A stretch of 35,171 nt of DNA from DATNBT01 sp964579765 (GCA_964579765.1 CAZOIK010000093.1:1-35171), one strand, 5' to 3'. Counted from the first letter of the stretch, positions 7,541-15,659 are shown. A program made the numbers and translations. The notes: generated by a model from the letters alone, not told the origin.

Positions 7541-8227
7541 TTACTCTTTCTCCTCCGCCTCTTCCTTCTTGCCCTTCTTGATGACCTCGGGCTCCGCGGG
7601 CGCCGCGGGCGCCGCTGCCACCGCGCCCTCCGCCGCCGCCGGCGCCGCGGCCTCCTCGGCCTTCGGCATGATGACGTGGACGATCATCATGTCGCCGTCG
7701 CTCACCGGCTTCACCTTCGGGTTCGCCGGCAGGTCGCGGACGCGCACGCCCTGGTGCAGCATCAGCTCGCCGACGTTGATCTCGATGTGCTCGGGGATGT
7801 CGGCCGGCAGGCACTCGACCTCGACCTGCCGATGCACGAACTCGAGGATGCCGCCCTGCTGCTTCACGCCCGGCGCCTCGCCCTTGACCGTGATGGGCAC
7901 GGTGATGCGCAGCACCTTGTCCATGGCGATGCGGTAGAAGTCGGCGTGCAGCACCTGGTGCGTGATCGGGTCGAGCTGATAGTCCTTCATCAGCACGCGC
8001 GTGTCGCCCGCGCCCGCGAGCTTCAGCGAGATCAGCGTGTTCGCGCCCGCCTCCGAATGCAGGATCTTCGTGAGCGCCTTCGGCTCGATGGCGATCGCCG
8101 TCGCTTCGGTCTTGCCTGATCCGGTCATGCCGTAGACGACCGCCGGCACCTTGCCCCCGGCGCGCGTGCGGCGCGCTTCGTTCTTCCCGCGTGACTCTCG
8201 AATCGTCGCTTCAAGTACTGCTTCCAT
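7541..8227 (-). CDS. rplY: 50S ribosomal protein L25/Ctc
   Basis: 228 aa, the long Ctc form of the 5S-rRNA-binding protein L25. The L25 domain occupies about residues 1-95 (MEAVLEATIRESRGKNEARRTRAGGKVPAVVYG; later DYQLDPITHQVLHADFYRI). The TL5-type C-terminal beta domain follows (VPITVKGEAPGVKQQGGILE; LMLHQGVRVRDLP). The tail is low-complexity Ala/Pro/Glu/Lys, ending in KKGKKEEAEEKE. The start at 8227 is the family start; a longer upstream frame merely runs antisense to prs. It sits 29 bp after prs, and the prs-rplY-pth order is conserved in Proteobacteria. Confidence 0.96.
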   Translation of the reverse strand: MEAVLEATIRESRGKNEARRTRAGGKVPAVVYGMTGSGKTEATAIAIEPKALTKILHSEAGANTLISLKLAGAGDTRVLMKDYQLDPITHQVLHADFYRIAMDKVLRITVPITVKGEAPGVKQQGGILEFVHRQVEVECLPADIPEHIEINVGELMLHQGVRVRDLPANPKVKPVSDGDMMIVHVIMPKAEEAAAPAAAEGAVAAAPAAPAEPEVIKKGKKEEAEEKE

Positions 8228-8259
8228 GCCCTTTGCCCTTTGCTCTCTGCTCTGCCCTA
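8228..8259 (-). repeat. Heptamer-type repeat (GGGCAGA/GGGCAAA) between prs and rplY
   Basis: On the minus strand it reads GTAGGGCAGAGCAGAGAGC followed by two AAAGGGC units, i.e. degenerate 7-bp units. The first TAG is the stop codon of prs, and the last unit abuts the ATG of rplY. The same unit type makes the hairpin after the cold-shock gene (17853-17920). Confidence 0.6.
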
Positions 8260-9237
8260 CACGAACAACGACGAGACCGACGTCTCCTCGTGAATGCTCT
8301 TGATCGCCTGTCCCAGCAGCCGCGCCACCGACAGCACCTTGATCTTCTCGCACCTGGCCTTGTCGCCGCTCAGCGGGATCGTGTTGGTCACGATCATCCG
8401 GTCGATCGGCGACTTCTCGATGCGATCGATCGCCGGCCCCGACAGCACACCGTGGACCGCGCACGCGAAGATCTGCCCGGCGCCGTTCGCCTTGAGCGCC
8501 GCCGCCGCCTTCGTGATCGTCCCGGCCGTGTCGATGATGTCGTCCTGAATCACGCACGTCCGGCCCTGCACGTCGCCGACGACGTTCATCACTTCGGCCG
8601 TCCCGTCTTCCGTCCGCCGCTTGTCGATGACGGCGAGCTCGGCGTTGAGCCGCTTCGCGTACGCCCGCGCGCGCTCGGCGCCGCCCGCGTCGGGCGCGAC
8701 CATCGTCAGGTTCGGATACTCCATCCGCGACAGGTAGTCGATGATCACCGGCGCGGCGAACAGATGGTCCACCGGGATGTCAAAGAACCCCAGAATCTGC
8801 GCCTTGTGCAGATCCCTCGTCAGCACTCGGTTGGCGCCCGCGGCGCTCAGCACGTTGGCGACGAGCTTCGCCGAAATCGGCACGCGCGGCTTGTCCTTGC
8901 GATCCTGCCGCGCGTAGCCGTAGTACGGAATCACGGCCGTGATCCGCGCCGCCGACGAGCGGCGGAACGCGTCGATCATGATCATCAGCTCCATGATGTG
9001 CTGATCGACCGATGCCGGACCGTTCGCGCAGGTCGGCTGCACGACGAAGATGTCGGTGCCGCGGATGTTCTCGTCGATCTGAAACGAGACTTCCGAATCC
9101 GGAAACCGCTTGAGCCGCGCCTGTCCGAGCGACACGCCGAGAAACGCCGCAATCTCGCGCGCAAGCTCGGGGTGAGCGCTGCCCGAAAACACTTTCAGCT
9201 CGCCAAACCCGACGGCCATGTACGGATCACTCATCAC
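8257..9237 (-). CDS. prs: Ribose-phosphate pyrophosphokinase
   Basis: Up to 326 aa. Makes PRPP from ribose 5-phosphate and ATP for nucleotide, His and Trp synthesis. Family features seen: LKVFSGSAHPELAREIA at the N-terminus, FPDSEVSFQIDENIRGTDIFVVQPT, the flexible-loop segment YYGYARQDRK, the metal-binding DLHKAQILGFFDIPVDHL, and the PRPP-binding loop DDIIDTAGTI. The start may be the ATG at 9237, 9234 or 9219; the last begins MAVGFGELKVF and gives 320 aa, closest to the family norm. The TAG stop lies in the repeat that fills the gap to rplY. It is encoded just downstream of tRNA-Gln and ispE, the conserved arrangement. Confidence 0.97.
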   Translation of the reverse strand: MMSDPYMAVGFGELKVFSGSAHPELAREIAAFLGVSLGQARLKRFPDSEVSFQIDENIRGTDIFVVQPTCANGPASVDQHIMELMIMIDAFRRSSAARITAVIPYYGYARQDRKDKPRVPISAKLVANVLSAAGANRVLTRDLHKAQILGFFDIPVDHLFAAPVIIDYLSRMEYPNLTMVAPDAGGAERARAYAKRLNAELAVIDKRRTEDGTAEVMNVVGDVQGRTCVIQDDIIDTAGTITKAAAALKANGAGQIFACAVHGVLSGPAIDRIEKSPIDRMIVTNTIPLSGDKARCEKIKVLSVARLLGQAIKSIHEETSVSSLFV

Positions 9238-9255
9238 ACCGACAGCCTCGTAAAC

Positions 9256-9330
9256 TGGCTGGGGCGGAAGGATTCGAACCTTCGAATACGGGATCCAAAG
9301 TCCCGCGCCTTACCGCTTGGCCACGCCCCA
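9256..9330 (-). tRNA. tRNA-Gln (anticodon TTG)
   Basis: 75 nt on the minus strand, with an encoded CCA end. The acceptor stem TGGGGCG pairs with CGCCCCA. The D arm is GCCAAGCGGTAAGGC. The anticodon stem CGGGA/TCCCG encloses loop CTTTGGA, giving anticodon TTG. The T arm is GAAGG-TTCGAAT-CCTTC. It lies between ispE and prs, the same place as tRNA-Gln in many Proteobacteria, and is probably processed from the same transcript. Confidence 0.97.
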
Positions 9331-9407
9331 ACGACTTGTGCAACTGGTGAAGTGACCTTCAGAGCGGCCTGGATGACGTAGCGCAAACCTAAAGTGTAGC
9401 CGACGCC

Positions 9408-10295
9408 TCACCCGGCGGCAAGTCGCCGGCACGCGGCGCGGGTCAGCGTCGGCGTGACAAACGTGCGCGGTCCGGCAAGCGCGCGCGCCGCGCGCTGCGC
9501 CGCCGACTGGCGCGAGAACAGGCCGAAAACGGCCGATCCACTGCCAGAGAGCGAGGCGTGGAACGCGCCTGCCCCGGTCAACGCACGCACGAGCTTCGTC
9601 ACGATCGGATGACGCGTGGCGACCACCCGCTGCAGGTCGTTCGACGCGTCGCGTCGTGCGGGCCGGCCCGGCCCGCGGCGGGGTTGGCGGCCCTGAAAGG
9701 ACCGCCCTACGGACGACGCGTGTGCCTCGTCCCACCAGGCGAACGCCTCCTTCGTGCTCACCCCGAACTCGGGGACGACGACAACGACCCAGGCCGGCGC
9801 GATGTCGTCGAGCGGGAAGAGGAGATCGCCGCGGTGCAGGCCGAGCGCGGTGCCGCCGTCGAGAAAGTACGGCACGTCGGCGCCGAGCATGCCGGCCGCG
9901 TGGCGCAGCTCGTCGATCGACGCCTTCACGCGCCACAGCGCGCACAGCGCGCGCAGCGCCGCCGCCGCGTCGCTGCTGCCGCCGCCGAGGCCGGCCTGCA
10001 TCGGGATGTTCTTCTCGACGCGCACGGTGACGCCCGTCGGCGTCTCACGCCGGCGCGCGAGCGCCAGCACGCGCTCGGCGGCGCGCCAGACGAGATTGCG
10101 CCGATCGGTCGGGCACGCCGGGTCGTCGCACTCGATGCGGAACGGCCCCCGCGTCCGCGTGAACGTCAGGCGATCGGCGAGCGCGATGGACTGAAACGTC
10201 GTGCGCAGCTCGTGATAGCCGTCCGGCCGGACGCCGAGGACGCGCAGATCCAGGTTGATCTTGGCGAACGCGCGAACCGTGAGCGATCGCGGCAT
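9408..10295 (-). CDS. ispE: 4-diphosphocytidyl-2-C-methyl-D-erythritol kinase
   Basis: 295 aa, a little longer than most IspE (~280-290). It phosphorylates CDP-ME in the non-mevalonate isoprenoid pathway. GHMP-kinase features: AKINLDLRVLG with the catalytic-site lysine, the ATP loop IPMQAGLGGGSSD near 97-109, GADVPYFL, and the C-terminal SGSGSAVFGLF. Near residues 196-215 there is an Arg/Pro/Gly-rich segment (VGRSFQGRQPRRGPGRPARR) just before the conserved ASNDL. Its DNA contains a REP-like hairpin (9686-9710), so it looks like a repeat insertion tolerated in a surface loop. It follows the LolB-position lipoprotein directly (ATG at 10295, next to the stop at 10296). Confidence 0.95.
   Translation of the reverse strand: MPRSLTVRAFAKINLDLRVLGVRPDGYHELRTTFQSIALADRLTFTRTRGPFRIECDDPACPTDRRNLVWRAAERVLALARRRETPTGVTVRVEKNIPMQAGLGGGSSDAAAALRALCALWRVKASIDELRHAAGMLGADVPYFLDGGTALGLHRGDLLFPLDDIAPAWVVVVVPEFGVSTKEAFAWWDEAHASSVGRSFQGRQPRRGPGRPARRDASNDLQRVVATRHPIVTKLVRALTGAGAFHASLSGSGSAVFGLFSRQSAAQRAARALAGPRTFVTPTLTRAACRRLAAG
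9686..9710 (-). repeat. REP-like palindrome inside ispE coding sequence
   Basis: On the coding strand the sequence is GTAGGGCGGTCC, TTTCA, GGGCCGCC. It carries GTAG at the foot, GGCGG/CCGCC and CCT/AGG stem arms around one mismatch, and a small loop. It is read in frame as V-G-R-S-F-Q-G-R. A GC-rich stretch (9660-9685) follows that also encodes only Arg, Gly and Pro and may be part of the inserted material. Confidence 0.6.
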
Positions 10296-11078
10296 CTATC
10301 GCTCGCCGAGCGGCCCCGACTCGCGGAGCTCCTCGAGCGTGAGGGGCGCGGCGCCCGCCGTCTGAAGACGGAACGCCCCGGGGCCGAGCGCCACGTTCAC
10401 GTCGATCTGCGACAACGCGATCCGGAGATCGAACCGGCCCGGCGGGTCGCTCACCAGGCGGACGGCGTGCGGCAGGTTGGCGTCGAACATCGAGTACTCG
10501 GCGCGCCAGGCGCCGCGGCGAATCCTGGCGACCAGCCGCCACGCCGCCGACGCGCCGTCGCGGTGCAGATAGAAGACGTCGGCGCCGTCCGCCGCGACGC
10601 GCCAGTCGTCGCCGAACGCCGTCATCGCCGTCGTGGGCAGCGGCGCCGCGCCCGTGCAGCCGGTGACGAGCAGCCGCAGCTGCTCGGGATCGATCGGCAC
10701 GCCGGTGACGGCGGCGAGCACGTCGGACGGCGTGCCGTGCTCGAGCACGCGCCGGTCGCGCGGCAGCAGCAGCGACGCGTCGCCGTCGCGCGCCACGAAG
10801 ACGAACACCGGCTCGCCGAACGAGGCGACCGCCTCGAGCCGCGCCGACGCCGGCGTGGCCAGCCCCGCCGTCAGCCGGCCGCGAAGGCGCCGGCCTTCCG
10901 CGGTGCCGTGGACGTTCATTTCGAGCGTGACGGTGTCGATGGCGCGGCACGCCGTTGTGGCCTGCGCGAGCACGGCCGCGGCGTCGGCGGCGGGCGCGCC
11001 GGCGCCGGACGGCAGCTTCAGCAGCGGCGCGCCGCACGACGCCGTCGCCAGCGCGGCTGCCAGGAGCAGCCTTCTCAC
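10296..11078 (-). CDS. Outer-membrane lipoprotein, candidate LolB-like
   Basis: 260 aa from the GTG at 11078, which overlaps the TPR gene stop (GTGA); the longer frame upstream is only antisense to the TPR end. The N-terminus RRLLLAAALATASC is a lipoprotein signal, with the lipidated Cys at residue 15. The mature protein opens with a helix (ADAAAVLAQATTACRAIDTVTLEMNVHG) followed by alternating strands (GRRLRGRLTAGLATPASARLEAVASFGEPVFVFVARDGDASLLLP), which fits the half-barrel of LolA/LolB. Position is the stronger argument: it precedes ispE, tRNA-Gln, prs, rplY and pth, exactly where lolB sits in Proteobacteria. LolB receives lipoproteins from LolA at the outer membrane. Fold and role are inferred. 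Confidence 0.6.
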   Translation of the reverse strand: MRRLLLAAALATASCGAPLLKLPSGAGAPAADAAAVLAQATTACRAIDTVTLEMNVHGTAEGRRLRGRLTAGLATPASARLEAVASFGEPVFVFVARDGDASLLLPRDRRVLEHGTPSDVLAAVTGVPIDPEQLRLLVTGCTGAAPLPTTAMTAFGDDWRVAADGADVFYLHRDGASAAWRLVARIRRGAWRAEYSMFDANLPHAVRLVSDPPGRFDLRIALSQIDVNVALGPGAFRLQTAGAAPLTLEELRESGPLGER

Positions 11079-13054
11079 TTCTTCAGCTTTTGCCTCGCGG
11101 CCTTGATCTTCTTGTCGATGGCGGGGCGGTCGATGGCGTCGTTGTCGCCGGCGAGGGCGCGCGTCCACGCGGCAATCGCCTCGTCGTAGCGCGAGAGTTT
11201 GTAGAGGACGTCGCCGTAGTGATCCTGGATCACCGAGTTCGACTTCAGCTGATCGGCGGCGCGCTGCAGGTTGTCGAGCGCGAGCGGCAGCTTGTCGGCC
11301 TTGTAGTAGGCCCAGCCGAGGCTGTCGAGGTACGAGCCGTTGTCGGGCTCGAGCGCGAGCGCCTTCTTCAGCAGATCGACCGACTCATCGAGCCGCTCGC
11401 CGCGCTCGGCGAGCATGTAGCCGATGTAGTTGAGCGCCGGCGCGTTCTCGGGATCCTTCTGCAGCACCTGCCGGAACGCGGCCTCGGCGTCGGCGAAGCG
11501 CTTCTCCTTGTCGAACACGGTGCCCAGCTCGAAGCGGATCGTCGTGTCGTCGGGATACCGTGTCTGCGCCTCCTGCAGCACCTTCACGGCGTCTCCCCCG
11601 CGCCTGGTGTCGGAGTACACCTGCGCGAGCGCGACGTAGGCATCCGGCCGATCGTGCGCCATCAGGAACTGCCGCAGCACGCCGACGGCCTCGTCGGACT
11701 TGCCGCTCTGGCGGAGGCCCTGTGCCTCGAGACGCGCGAAGCGGATGTCGTCGGTGTTGTCGGCCAGCGCCGCGCGCGCAATTTCGACCGCGGCCGAGTA
11801 CTTCTTCGCCGACAGGTTCGCCTGCGCGAGATACGCGGTGATCGTCGCGTCGCCGGGCGCGAGCGTGTGTGCTTCGTCGAAGGTGGCCACCGCCTTGTCG
11901 TAGTCGCCGAGCTCCTGGTAGGCGAACCCCAGATGCGGCAGCAGCAGGCCGACGGTGGCGGCTCCGTTGGTGCCCGCGCTCGCGCGCAGCGCGGTGACCG
12001 CCGGCTCGAGCTCGTCAACAACCGACTGGTACTGGCGGCGCTCCTCGAGCGCCATCGCCAGTGCGTAATACCCCATCGGGCTGCGGCCATTGGCGGCGAT
12101 CACTTTCCGCGCCGACGCTTCAGCGCCCTGGAGATCGCCGAGCCGCCGCTGCACCTGCGACAACTGGAACATGGAGCGGATGTCGGCGGGACGCGCGGCG
12201 ACGACGTCGCTCAGCAGATCGCGGGCCTTGGTCAGCGCGTCCTTCCCGCCCTCGTTGACGAGCGCGCCCGCGTACTGCGCCTTCAGATCGGCGTTGCGCG
12301 GCGAGGCCGCGAGCGCGCGATCGTACGCGCCGGCGGCGTCCTTCCAGCGGCGCTCCCGCTCGGAGAAGCCCGCGAGCGTCGTGTACAGATCCGGATCGTC
12401 GGCCGCCGCTTTCTCGAGCCAGGTGATCGCGTCGGCGTCGCGTCCGGCGCCGGCGTACGCCTGCGCCAGCAGCGACGGCCCGTCCGTCCATCCGGGCTCT
12501 TCGCTGACGAGCTGCGTGAGCAGCGGGATCGCCTTGTCGTTGTTGCCCGAGGCGATGTAGAGCCGCGCGAGCGTCGCGCGGACGTTCGGGTCGGAGTCGA
12601 TCTGCGGGTCGATCGCCTTCTCGAGATGCTGAATCGCCTTGCCGAGGTTCTCGGCCACCGCGCCCGCGTTCTGCGCGTTGCGCGCGCTGCGCCGGCTGCT
12701 CTCGACGAGCGTCGCGTACACGATGCCGAGCACGCGATGCGCTTCGCGATTGTCGGGATCGATTTTGAGCGCCTCGTCGCCGGCGGCGATCGCTTCGTCG
12801 AGCCGGCTCTGCCTCATGTAGAGGCCGGCCAGCTCGGCGACGACGTCGGCGCCCTTCGGGTCGAGCTGCGCCGCGCGCCTGAACGCGGCAACGGCGCCGG
12901 GGATGTCGTCGGCCGTTTCGAGATGCCGGCCGAGCATGTACTGCGCGTATGCGTCGCCGATCCGCGCCTCGGCGTCGTTCGGTGCCTGCGCCGCCACGGG
13001 CGCGCCGATCGCGGCGGCCAGAGAAAGACCCGCGACGAGAACGGCCACTCTCAT
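11075..13054 (-). CDS. Periplasmic tetratricopeptide repeat protein
   Basis: 659 aa from the ATG at 13054. A signal peptide is followed by degenerate TPR units along the whole length. Examples are AQYMLGRHLETADDIPGAVAAFRRAAQLDP near the start and PALNYIGYMLAERGERLDESVDLLKKALALEPDNGSYLDSLGWAYYKADKLPLALDNLQRAAD near the end. The end resembles the TPR proteins that precede lolB in Proteobacteria. Its GTGA overlap with the lipoprotein suggests translational coupling. The likely role is as a scaffold in envelope or lipoprotein handling; the substrate is unknown. The start at 13054 is chosen because the in-frame TTG upstream would put charged residues ahead of the signal peptide. Confidence 0.88.
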   Translation of the reverse strand: MRVAVLVAGLSLAAAIGAPVAAQAPNDAEARIGDAYAQYMLGRHLETADDIPGAVAAFRRAAQLDPKGADVVAELAGLYMRQSRLDEAIAAGDEALKIDPDNREAHRVLGIVYATLVESSRRSARNAQNAGAVAENLGKAIQHLEKAIDPQIDSDPNVRATLARLYIASGNNDKAIPLLTQLVSEEPGWTDGPSLLAQAYAGAGRDADAITWLEKAAADDPDLYTTLAGFSERERRWKDAAGAYDRALAASPRNADLKAQYAGALVNEGGKDALTKARDLLSDVVAARPADIRSMFQLSQVQRRLGDLQGAEASARKVIAANGRSPMGYYALAMALEERRQYQSVVDELEPAVTALRASAGTNGAATVGLLLPHLGFAYQELGDYDKAVATFDEAHTLAPGDATITAYLAQANLSAKKYSAAVEIARAALADNTDDIRFARLEAQGLRQSGKSDEAVGVLRQFLMAHDRPDAYVALAQVYSDTRRGGDAVKVLQEAQTRYPDDTTIRFELGTVFDKEKRFADAEAAFRQVLQKDPENAPALNYIGYMLAERGERLDESVDLLKKALALEPDNGSYLDSLGWAYYKADKLPLALDNLQRAADQLKSNSVIQDHYGDVLYKLSRYDEAIAAWTRALAGDNDAIDRPAIDKKIKAARQKLKK

Positions 13055-13091
13055 ACGAGGTGAATTGTTCCACAAAAGCGCACAGGTGTCA

Positions 13092-13097
13092 TATAGT
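13092..13097 (+). promoter_or_regulatory. Candidate -10 element for the Trm112-like gene (leaderless)
   Basis: TATAGT lies seven bases upstream of the ATG at 13105, and no ribosome binding site is present. This spacing would start transcription at or next to the A of the ATG, giving a leaderless mRNA. The -35 region (around 13068-13073, TTCCAC) is weak. Confidence 0.35.
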
Positions 13098-13104
13098 TCG
13101 GCGC

Positions 13105-13275
13105 ATGGCCGTCGATCCGGAACTGCTCGCCATTCTGGCGTGCCCCAACTGCAAAACGCCGGTCGTCCTCGTCAAGAACGGAACGGCGCTCAAGTGTGAC
13201 ACCTGCAAGCGCGTCTACCCGATCAAGGACGACATCCCGGTGATGCTGATCGACGAAGCGACCGTCGAACCGTAG
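13105..13275 (+). CDS. Trm112-like small zinc-ribbon protein
   Basis: 56 aa. MAVDPELLAILACPNCKTPV is the signature start of the Trm112/YcaR (UPF0434) family, and C13/C16 with C31/C34 (CDTCKRVYPI) give the zinc ribbon; the DDIPVMLIDEA ending also fits. In eukaryotes Trm112 activates methyltransferases; bacterial members have no firm role but often lie next to LPS genes such as lpxK and kdsB. Here too it is followed two bases later by a glycosyltransferase gene. It is divergent from the TPR gene, with a 50-bp shared upstream region. Confidence 0.9.
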   Translation: MAVDPELLAILACPNCKTPVVLVKNGTALKCDTCKRVYPIKDDIPVMLIDEATVEP

Positions 13276-13277
13276 CG

Positions 13278-14333
13278 TTGCGCGTCCTTGTCATTCGCTT
13301 ACGCGAGATCGGCGACGTCGTCTTCACGACGCCGGCCCTCCGCGGTCTTCGCCAGCACTTTCCAGACGCCCACATCTCGTATCTCGTCGAGCCGCTGGCG
13401 GCGCCGATCGTCGCGCACAATCCGCAGCTCGACGAGGTGATCGTCTCGCGCGGTCGCCGTGGGCTCGCCGGTCTCGCCGACGACCTCGCGCTGGCCCGGC
13501 GGCTGCGCAGCGTTCGCTACGACCTCGTCGTCGATTTTCACAGCGGGCCCCGCAGCTCGCTGCTGGCGTGGCTGTCGGGTGCGCCGCGGCGCATCGGCTA
13601 CGACGTGCCGGGCCGGGGCTGGATGTACACGACGCGCGTGCCCCGGCCGCGCGGCATCCGGCCGCGGCACGCGGTCGAGAACCAATGGGACCTGCTGGTC
13701 GCGCTCGGCATCCCGATGCCCGATCGCAGTCAGGCGCCGACGGAGATGCCGGTAGACCCGGTCGCGGCGTGCGTCGTGGACGAGGCGCTCGCCGCCCTGG
13801 GCGCGGCGCCGGGCGACGAACTGATCGTGCTGCACGTCAGCGCCGGCAATCCGTTTCGACGGTGGCCGCTCGACGCATTCGCGTCGGTGGCCGCGACGCT
13901 CGTCCGCGGCCGGCCCCGGCGGCATGTCATCGTCGTGTCGGGCCCCTCGGAACGGGACGCCGCGGCGAGGCTCGTCGCGCAGACGCGGCCGCTCGTCGAT
14001 CCGGGCGACGTCGCGCGCGTCCACGCGTGCGCGTTCACGCTGGACGAACTGCGCGCGCTGATGGACCGCGCGGCGCTCTTCGTCGGCGGCGACAGCGGGC
14101 CGATGCACATCGCGTCCACGAGCGCGGCGCCGATTGTCGGCCTCTACGGCCCGACGCTGCCGGTGCGATCGGGGCCCTGGCGCGCGCCGGAGTATCGCAG
14201 CGACGCGGCCGAAGTGGAGGGCCTGCCGTGCCGGCCGTGCGACCAGCGCGTCTGCGTGCCGGGGGATTTCCGCTGCCTGGCCTGGCTGACGCCGCAGCAG
14301 GTGCTCGACGCCGCCGAGCGCGCGCTACACTAG
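13278..14333 (+). CDS. Glycosyltransferase family 9, ADP-heptose:LPS heptosyltransferase-like
   Basis: 351 aa from a TTG start two bases after the Trm112-like stop; no ATG/GTG precedes the conserved VLVIRLREIGDVVFTTPALRGL, so the TTG is probably genuine and coupled to upstream translation. GT9 features: that N-terminal start, YDLVVDFHSGPRSSLLAWLSGAPRRIGY, VLHVSAGNPFRRWPLDAFA, and the nucleotide-sugar motif FVGGDSGPMHIASTSAAPIVGLYGPT near residue 270. The last part has Cys-rich PCRPCDQRVCVPGDFRCLAWLTP, as in WaaF/RfaF-type enzymes. It probably adds heptose to the LPS inner core in the cytoplasm. The O-antigen ligase gene follows 10 bp later. Confidence 0.92.
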   Translation: MRVLVIRLREIGDVVFTTPALRGLRQHFPDAHISYLVEPLAAPIVAHNPQLDEVIVSRGRRGLAGLADDLALARRLRSVRYDLVVDFHSGPRSSLLAWLSGAPRRIGYDVPGRGWMYTTRVPRPRGIRPRHAVENQWDLLVALGIPMPDRSQAPTEMPVDPVAACVVDEALAALGAAPGDELIVLHVSAGNPFRRWPLDAFASVAATLVRGRPRRHVIVVSGPSERDAAARLVAQTRPLVDPGDVARVHACAFTLDELRALMDRAALFVGGDSGPMHIASTSAAPIVGLYGPTLPVRSGPWRAPEYRSDAAEVEGLPCRPCDQRVCVPGDFRCLAWLTPQQVLDAAERALH

Positions 14334-14343
14334 GAACGTCCCA

Positions 14344-15519
14344 ATGACCGTGGCTGCCCGCGCGGACGCGTTGCCCCGCCGACACGCCGCCCTCGAGCAG
14401 GCGGGCCTGCTCGCGCTGTTCGGCGTCGCCGGCGCCCTGCAGTTCTCGATCGCCGTCGCGCAGATCCTGCTGACGGTCTCGCTCGTCTGCTGGGTCGCGC
14501 TCCTCGTCGTCGATCGCGAGACGATCGAGATCCCGTCGTTTGCGTGGCCGCTCGTCGCCTACGCCGTGCTGACGCTCGTCTCGACGGCGTTCTCGCCCGA
14601 TCCGCGCACCAGCCTGATGGCCTGCAAGCAGATGGTGCTGTTCCTGCTCGTGCCGCTCGTCTATCGCTTCGCGCGCGGCACGCAGGCGCAGACGATGGTG
14701 ACCGTGGTGGTGTCGTTCGCCGCGGCGGCCGCGGCCGTCGGCATCTTCCAGTACGGCGTGCTGCACTACGACAACCTCGGCCAGCGGCCGCAGGGGACGC
14801 TCGGCCACTACATGACGTACTCGGGGCTGCTGATGCTGGTCATCGGCACGGCGCTCGCGCGGATTCTGTTCGGCGAGCGCGATCGCCTCTGGGCGGCGCT
14901 CGTCGTCCCGGCGCTGGCCGTGGCCATCCCGCTGACGTTTTCGCGCAGCGCCGAAGTCGGCGCGTGCGCGGCGGTGGCGCTGCTGCTGCTGCTGAAGGAC
15001 CGGCGTCTCCTCGCGACGCTCCCGGTGCTCGCGCTGGTCTTCTTCATCGCCGCGCCCGCGCGCGTCACCGACCGCTTCGAGTCGATCTTCAACCTGAAGG
15101 ATCCGACGAGCCGCGACCGCATCGCGATGGCGCATGAGGGCCTGCACATGATCGAGGACCATCCGCTGGTCGGCATCGGCCCGAACATGGTGCAGCCGCT
15201 GTATGCGAAGTACCGCGAGGCCGACGCCGTCAACGCGACCAACCCGCACCTGCACAACGTGCCCCTGCAGATCGCCGCGGAACGCGGCCTTCCCGCGCTC
15301 GCCGCCTGGCTCTGGTTCGTCGTCGGCCTCATCGTCGCGCTGTCGAAGATGATGCGCGACAAGCGCCAGCGGCTGCTCGCCGCCACCGCGCTCGCCACCG
15401 TCACCGCGATGCTCGCCGCCGGAATGTTCGAGTACAACTTCGGCGACTCCGAGTTCCTGATGCTGTTCCTCATCCTCGTGACGCTGCCGTTCGCTGCGGC
15501 TAGAGGCAGACGCGCTTAG
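14344..15519 (+). CDS. O-antigen ligase family membrane protein
   Basis: 391 aa with about ten to twelve hydrophobic segments. It belongs to the WaaL/Wzy_C superfamily: a central periplasmic loop (about residues 225-305) carries DRFESIFNLKDPTSRDRIAMAHEGLHMIEDHPLVGIGPN and NPHLHNVPLQIAAERGLPAL, including the conserved arginine and histidine. LPTFSRSAEVGA-type sequence lies just before. Such proteins join O-polysaccharide to lipid A-core or polymerise it. Its pairing with the heptosyltransferase favours the ligase role, but a polymerase cannot be excluded from sequence alone. Confidence 0.85.
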   Translation: MTVAARADALPRRHAALEQAGLLALFGVAGALQFSIAVAQILLTVSLVCWVALLVVDRETIEIPSFAWPLVAYAVLTLVSTAFSPDPRTSLMACKQMVLFLLVPLVYRFARGTQAQTMVTVVVSFAAAAAAVGIFQYGVLHYDNLGQRPQGTLGHYMTYSGLLMLVIGTALARILFGERDRLWAALVVPALAVAIPLTFSRSAEVGACAAVALLLLLKDRRLLATLPVLALVFFIAAPARVTDRFESIFNLKDPTSRDRIAMAHEGLHMIEDHPLVGIGPNMVQPLYAKYREADAVNATNPHLHNVPLQIAAERGLPALAAWLWFVVGLIVALSKMMRDKRQRLLAATALATVTAMLAAGMFEYNFGDSEFLMLFLILVTLPFAAARGRRA

Positions 15520-15554
15520 CGTTCCGTTGAGATCGCCACAGGAGGAGCAACACG

Positions 15555-15659
15555 ATGCGCGCGCCTCGCACGCGCGCCGTTCGGAGCTGCGGTCAGGTTG
15601 CGGAGCATGGCAACCGCTCGAGATGTGTGGAATTGCCGGAGACGAATGGTGATTCCTGA
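15555..15659 (+). CDS. Possible 34-residue small ORF with a strong ribosome binding site
   Basis: In the 350-bp gap between the O-antigen ligase and purH, AGGAGGAG at 15540-15547 is followed seven bases later by ATG, then 34 codons ending in TGA. The predicted peptide starts MRAPRTRAVRSC, contains two cysteines and several arginines, and has no recognisable domain. The binding site is one of the best in the window, which is the only reason to list it. It may be a real small protein, the truncated start of a lost gene, or chance. Confidence 0.3.
   Translation: MRAPRTRAVRSCGQVAEHGNRSRCVELPETNGDS

Noticed and set aside
10955..13063. 702-codon plus-strand frame over the TPR gene
   Set aside because: It is the antisense shadow of a GC-rich coding region; its translation is Arg/Glu/Val-rich low-complexity sequence with no family pattern.
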